A DNA stretch of 64,000 nt. Origin: Alistipes finegoldii DSM 17242. GTDB lineage: Bacteria > Bacteroidota > Bacteroidia > Bacteroidales > Rikenellaceae. The notes below the pieces were generated by a model. The model worked only from the letters and a program-made list of their open reading frames with translations. It was not told the DNA's origin and searched no databases. This document shows, piece after piece, positions 59,962 to 64,000 of the stretch. The stretch is from the NCBI RefSeq assembly GCF_000265365.1, contig NC_018011.1, forward strand, positions 1,860,001-1,924,000. Reading direction: 5' to 3'. The position numbers and the translations under genes were made by a program. The stretch's first letter is position 1; each line of letters starts with the position of its first letter.

Positions 59962-62076
59962 ATGGCAACCAGAGATTTAAATTACACTCGCAATATCGGC
60001 ATCATGGCTCACATCGATGCCGGTAAGACCACCACGTCGGAGCGTATCCTTTTTTACACGGGCAAAACCCACAAGATCGGCGAGACGCACGAAGGCGCTG
60101 CCGTTATGGACTGGATGGTTCAGGAGCAGGAGCGCGGTATCACGATCACCTCGGCCGCAACGACCGCATTCTGGAACTACAAGGGCAATCAGTATCAGAT
60201 CAACCTGATCGACACTCCGGGACACGTGGACTTCACCGTCGAGGTGGAGCGTTCGCTGCGCGTGCTGGACGGCGCCGTTGCGACGTTCTGCGCCGTGGGC
60301 GGCGTCGAGCCCCAGTCGGAGACCGTATGGCGTCAGGCCGACAAGTACAACGTCCCCCGTCTGGGTTATGTCAACAAGATGGACCGCACGGGCGCCGACT
60401 TCTTGGCCGTGTGCGCGCAGATCAAAGAGCACTTCGGTGCGACGGCCCTGCCGGTCGTTCTTCCCATCGGCGCCGAGGACAAGTTCGAGGGTCTGGTAGA
60501 CCTTATATATAATAATGCGATCTACTACTACGACGACAAGACCGTGCGCGACAACTTCGAGCTGAAGGAGATTCCCGAATCGATGAAGGCCGAGGCTGCC
60601 GAATGGCGCGCCAAGCTCATCGAAGAGGTTGCGGCGACCGACGACGCCCTGATGGAGAAATTCTTCGAGGATCCGGATTCGATCACGGCCGAGGAGCTGC
60701 TCGCAGCTATCCGCAAGGCCACGATCTCGATGCAGGTCGTGCCGATGCTCTGCGGTTCGTCGTTCCACAACAAGGGCGTTCAGAAACTGCTCGACTACGT
60801 GATGGCTTTCCTGCCTTCGCCGCTCGACGTGCCCGCAGTGACGGGTATCAACCCCAAAACCGAGAAGGAAGAGACGCGTAACGCCTCCGAGGACGATCCG
60901 TTCTGCGGTCTGGCGTTCAAGATCGCTACCGACCCGTTCGTAGGCCGTCTGGCTTTCGTGCGCGTTTACTCCGGTAAACTGGACGCAGGTTCCTATGTGC
61001 TGGATACCCGCAGCGGCAAGCGCGAGCGTATCAGCCGTATCTACCAGATGCACGCCAACAAGCAGAATCCGATGGAGACCGTCGGCGCCGGCGATATCTG
61101 CGCTGCCGTAGGTTTCAAGGAGATTCGCACGGGCGACACGCTCTGCGCCGAGAACGCACCGATCGTTCTGGAGCAGATGACCTTCCCCGAACCGGTGATC
61201 GGTCTGGCGGTCGAGCCTAAGACCCAGAAGGACCTCGACAAACTCGGCATCGCGCTGGGTAAGCTGGCCGAGGAAGACCCCACCTTCACGGTGCATACCG
61301 ACGAGGATTCGGGACAGACCGTCATTAGCGGTATGGGCGAGCTGCACCTCGATATCATCGTAGACCGTCTGCGCCGCGAGTTCGGTGTGGAGATCAACCA
61401 AGGCGCTCCTCAGGTCAACTACAAGGAGGCGCTCACCAAGACGGTTCAGCACCGCGAGGTCTTCAAGAAGCAGACCGGCGGTCGCGGTAAGTTCGCCGAC
61501 ATCATCTTCGAGATCGGTCCCGCCGACGAAGGTCAGATCGGACTCACGTTCGTGGATGAGGTCAAGGGCGGTAATATTCCCAAGGAGTTCATTCCTTCTG
61601 TTCAGAAAGGTTTTGCTTCGGCGATGGACAACGGCGCTCTGGCCGGCTACAAGATGGACTCGATGAAGGTTACCCTCAAGGACGGTTCGTTCCACCCGGT
61701 AGACTCCGACCAGCTCTCGTTCGAGATCGCTGCCCGTAACGGTTACCGCGCAGCTGCTCCCAAGGCCGGTTCGGTGATTCTGGAGCCCATCATGTCCGTG
61801 GAGGTCGTGACCCCTGAGGAGAGCATGGGTGATATCATCGGCGACCTGAACAAGCGCCGCGGACAGATCACCGGCATGGAGTCCAAGGGCACGGCTCGCG
61901 TCGTGAAGGCCAAGGTTCCCCTGTCGGAAATGTTCGGCTATGTGACCGTGCTCCGTACCATTTCGTCGGGCCGCGCCACTTCGTCCATGGAGTTCTCGCA
62001 CTTCGAGGAGGTTCCTGCCAACTTGGCCAAGGAGATCATCGAGAAAGCGAGTGGTAAACGTAAGGATATAGAATAA
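59962..62076 (+). CDS. fusA: translation elongation factor G
   Basis: EF-G drives translocation and ribosome recycling using GTP. The 704-residue protein has the P-loop AHIDAGKTTTSERILFYTGK at about residues 16-35, the switch II region LIDTPGHVDFTVEVERSLRV and NKMDRTGADF, followed by domains II-V (VYSGKLDAGSYVLDTRSGKR, GMGELHLDIIVDRLRREFGV, FGYVTVLRTISSGRATSSME). It is the third gene of the str operon. The tuf gene does not follow; rpsJ comes instead, as is usual in Bacteroidetes. Confidence 0.98.
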   Translation: MATRDLNYTRNIGIMAHIDAGKTTTSERILFYTGKTHKIGETHEGAAVMDWMVQEQERGITITSAATTAFWNYKGNQYQINLIDTPGHVDFTVEVERSLRVLDGAVATFCAVGGVEPQSETVWRQADKYNVPRLGYVNKMDRTGADFLAVCAQIKEHFGATALPVVLPIGAEDKFEGLVDLIYNNAIYYYDDKTVRDNFELKEIPESMKAEAAEWRAKLIEEVAATDDALMEKFFEDPDSITAEELLAAIRKATISMQVVPMLCGSSFHNKGVQKLLDYVMAFLPSPLDVPAVTGINPKTEKEETRNASEDDPFCGLAFKIATDPFVGRLAFVRVYSGKLDAGSYVLDTRSGKRERISRIYQMHANKQNPMETVGAGDICAAVGFKEIRTGDTLCAENAPIVLEQMTFPEPVIGLAVEPKTQKDLDKLGIALGKLAEEDPTFTVHTDEDSGQTVISGMGELHLDIIVDRLRREFGVEINQGAPQVNYKEALTKTVQHREVFKKQTGGRGKFADIIFEIGPADEGQIGLTFVDEVKGGNIPKEFIPSVQKGFASAMDNGALAGYKMDSMKVTLKDGSFHPVDSDQLSFEIAARNGYRAAAPKAGSVILEPIMSVEVVTPEESMGDIIGDLNKRRGQITGMESKGTARVVKAKVPLSEMFGYVTVLRTISSGRATSSMEFSHFEEVPANLAKEIIEKASGKRKDIE

Positions 62077-62084
62077 GAAAACAT

Positions 62085-62390
62085 ATGAACCAGAAGATTA
62101 GAATCAAGTTAAAGTCATTCGATCACAATCTCGTGGACAAATCGGCCGAGAAGATTGTGAAGACTGTGAAGAGCACGGGCGCCGTTGTGAGCGGTCCTGT
62201 GCCCCTTCCCACGCACAAGCAGATTTTCACGGTGAACCGCTCGACTTTCGTCAACAAGAAAGCCCGCGAGCAGTTCCAGCTCTGCACCTTCAAGCGCATC
62301 CTCGACATCTATTCGTCGACGCCCAAAACGATCGACGCGCTGATGAAACTGGAGCTTCCCTCAGGTGTGGAGGTCGAAATCAAGGTGTGA
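62085..62390 (+). CDS. rpsJ: 30S ribosomal protein S10
   Basis: S10 belongs to the 30S head and, as NusE, can also join transcription antitermination. The 101-residue protein starts MNQKIRIKLKSFDHNLVDKS and has VSGPVPLPTHKQIFTVNRST and ARE-QF-type helix sequence. It follows fusA by eight bases, linking the str and S10 operons into one transcript. Confidence 0.98.
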   Translation: MNQKIRIKLKSFDHNLVDKSAEKIVKTVKSTGAVVSGPVPLPTHKQIFTVNRSTFVNKKAREQFQLCTFKRILDIYSSTPKTIDALMKLELPSGVEVEIKV

Positions 62391-62462
62391 TAACGGAAGG
62401 CTTGTACCTGTTGAGTATAGCAACGAAAGATCACTTTATTTATAACAAACAATCGACAACAA

Positions 62463-63077
62463 ATGTCAGGACTTATTGGAAAGAAAATCGGAATGACTTC
62501 CGTTTACAGTGCCGAGGGTAAGAATATACCATGCACTGTCATTGAGGCTGGTCCGTGCGTTGTTACGCAAATCAAGACCGTGGAGAAGGACACCTACGAA
62601 GCGGTACAGATTGCCTATGACGAGAAAAGTGAAAAGCACACCAGCAGCAGTTTGTTAGGACACTTCAAGAAAGCCGGCACTACCCCTAAGCGCAAAATGG
62701 CTGAATTCAAGGGTATGCCCGAAGTGAATCTCGGCGACACGCTTACCGTGGAACTCTTCTCGGAAGAGGACTGGGTGGACGTGACCGGGATATCGAAAGG
62801 TAAAGGCTTCCAAGGCGTTGTGAAGCGTCACGGTTTCGGCGGCGTGGGCGGACAGACCCACGGTCAGCACAACCGTCAGCGCAAACCCGGTTCGCTGGGC
62901 GCATCGTCCTATCCCTCGCGCGTCTTCAAGGGCAAGCGCTTGCCCGGCCAGATGGGCGGTGAGCAGGTCAAGGTTTTGAACCTGCGCGTATTGAAAGTTA
63001 TTCCTGAGAGCAACCTTATCCTCGTGAAAGGTTCGATTCCGGGAGCAAAGGGTGCTTATTTAACAATTGAGAAGTAG
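62463..63077 (+). CDS. rplC: 50S ribosomal protein L3
   Basis: L3 starts 50S assembly and lies close to the peptidyl-transferase centre. The 204-residue protein starts MSGLIGKKIGMTSVYSAEGK and has KGKGFQGVVKRHGFGGVGGQ and GSLGASSYPSRVFKGKRLPG, the conserved extended loop. It follows rpsJ after a spacer of about 70 bases, the longest in this ribosomal cluster. Confidence 0.98.
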   Translation: MSGLIGKKIGMTSVYSAEGKNIPCTVIEAGPCVVTQIKTVEKDTYEAVQIAYDEKSEKHTSSSLLGHFKKAGTTPKRKMAEFKGMPEVNLGDTLTVELFSEEDWVDVTGISKGKGFQGVVKRHGFGGVGGQTHGQHNRQRKPGSLGASSYPSRVFKGKRLPGQMGGEQVKVLNLRVLKVIPESNLILVKGSIPGAKGAYLTIEK

Positions 63078-63078
63078 T

Positions 63079-63705
63079 ATGGAATTAGCTGTTTTAAACA
63101 CACAAGGAAAAGAAACGGGTCGTAAGGTAGTTCTTTCGGACGCCGTCTTCGGCGTGGAGGCTAATGACCACGCTATCTACCTCGACGTGAAGCAGTATCT
63201 TGCTGATCAGCGTCAGGGCACGCACAAGTCGAAGCAGCGCAACGAAGTCGCCGGCTCGACGCGCAAGCTCAAGCGTCAGAAAGGCACTGGCGGCGCCCGT
63301 TGCGGCAGCATCAAGTCTCCGCTGTTTCCGGGCGGCGGCCGTATCTTCGGTCCCCAGCCCCGCGATTACAGCTTCAAGCTCAACAAGAAGCTCAAGCAGC
63401 TCGCTCGTCGCAGCGCTTTGACCTACAAGGCTCAGGCAGGTGCGATCAGCGTTGTGGAAACCCTCTCGCTGGATGCTCCCAAGACCAAGGCTGTCGTGGC
63501 TTTGGCCGACGCACTGAAAGTTGCAGACAAGAAAGTGCTGCTGGTTCTCCCGGAGTCCAACGCCAATCTTCAGCTTTCGTGCCGCAACCTGCCTTACGTA
63601 CAGCCCGTGCTGGCTCAGAACGTCTGCACCTACGACGTGATGAACGCATCGGCGATCGTGATGGTGGAAGGTGCCGAGAATGTTTTGAATACGATGTTAG
63701 CTTAA
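63079..63705 (+). CDS. rplD: 50S ribosomal protein L4
   Basis: L4 lines the peptide exit tunnel and in E. coli also represses its own operon. The 208-residue protein starts MELAVLNTQGKETGRKVVLS and includes RQGTHKSKQRNEVAGSTRKL, KRQKGTGGARCGSIKSPLFP and GGGRIFGPQPRDYSFKLNKK. The in-frame ATG four codons upstream lies inside the rplC end and is less likely; the ATG at 63079 follows the rplC stop by one base. Confidence 0.97.
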   Translation: MELAVLNTQGKETGRKVVLSDAVFGVEANDHAIYLDVKQYLADQRQGTHKSKQRNEVAGSTRKLKRQKGTGGARCGSIKSPLFPGGGRIFGPQPRDYSFKLNKKLKQLARRSALTYKAQAGAISVVETLSLDAPKTKAVVALADALKVADKKVLLVLPESNANLQLSCRNLPYVQPVLAQNVCTYDVMNASAIVMVEGAENVLNTMLA

Positions 63706-63721
63706 AAACGCAAGACACACA

Positions 63722-64000
63722 ATGGAAATTATTATTAAGCCGGTTTTGACCGAAAAAATGACGATTCAGGGCGAAAAGTTGAATCGCTACGGTTTTATCG
63801 TTGACGTGAGGGCTAACAAGCTGCAGATTCGCAATGCCGTAGAGCAGATGTACAACGTCGTCGTGACAAATGTGAACACCGTGAACTACATGGGCAAACT
63901 CAAGAGCCGCTTTACCAAAGCCGGGCTTCTGGAGGGTCGCGCTAACAACTTCAAGAAGGCTATCGTCACCTTGAAGGACGGAGATAAGATAGATTTTTAC
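63722..64000 (+). CDS. rplW: 50S ribosomal protein L23 (partial at window edge)
   Basis: L23 sits at the tunnel exit and docks trigger factor and SRP. The first 93 codons are present: MEIIIKPVLTEKMTIQGEKL, NRYGFIVDVRANKLQIRNAV, VVVTNVNTVNYMGKLKSR and a C-terminal AIVTLKDGDKIDFY. Only a few residues are expected to be missing beyond the window edge. It follows rplD by 16 bases. Confidence 0.96.
   Translation, partial: MEIIIKPVLTEKMTIQGEKLNRYGFIVDVRANKLQIRNAVEQMYNVVVTNVNTVNYMGKLKSRFTKAGLLEGRANNFKKAIVTLKDGDKIDFY

Overview
The window looks like a chromosomal stretch from a GC-rich member of the Bacteroidales, most likely an Alistipes-like Rikenellaceae. Four things point there: the promoter style (TAnnTTTG -7 boxes, seen at about 16 places), SusC/SusD proteins, an arginine pathway with the N-succinylornithine type of carbamoyltransferase, and DUF3098 and DUF4837 genes found mainly in Bacteroidetes. 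No rRNA, tRNA, CRISPR array or insertion sequence was recognised.

Layout. 1-7000: a partial glycogen/starch synthase, then a minus-strand envelope/translation operon (YfhO-like protein, ftsX, DUF3098, uppP, truB, queA). 7110-18165: a polyprenyl synthase, a sugar MFS transporter, rplS, surE, a two-component pair, cardiolipin synthase, a DUF4837 lipoprotein, a polysaccharide deacetylase, ubiX and efp. Two of the spacers here are filled with G-rich tandem repeats. 18182-34724: a divergent polysaccharide utilisation locus (PUL) with GH2 beta-mannosidase, GH97 alpha-galactosidase, GH26 mannanase, a GH37-like glycosidase, SusC/D/E-type proteins, a GPH symporter and an AraC regulator. The likely substrate is galactomannan. 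Three consecutive genes in its left arm (GH2, GH37-like, susC) each carry one frame-breaking lesion. 34790-45538: an arginine biosynthesis cluster (argH, argE, argB, argF', argD, argC, argG and a GNAT protein) followed by rel/spoT. 45620-52142: a hemolysin III-like protein, a methyltransferase, a GNAT protein, and xseB and xseA separated by an AT-richer insert. The insert carries a GT14 glycosyltransferase and a MACPF (perforin-fold) lipoprotein. 52692-58739: an MGMT-like protein, prfA, an esterase, leuS and a lipoprotein. 58886-64000: the str/S10 ribosomal protein operon (rpsL, rpsG, fusA, rpsJ, rplC, rplD, partial rplW).

Working together. The PUL would bind and import mannan oligosaccharides through SusC/D, trim them in the periplasm, and take up the products through the GPH symporter under AraC control. 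As sequenced, the SusC arm is broken. The most intriguing module is the MACPF plus GT14 pair lodged between xseA and xseB. It resembles the arrangement in Bacteroides in which a secreted MACPF toxin travels with a glycosyltransferase that changes the producer's own surface glycan.
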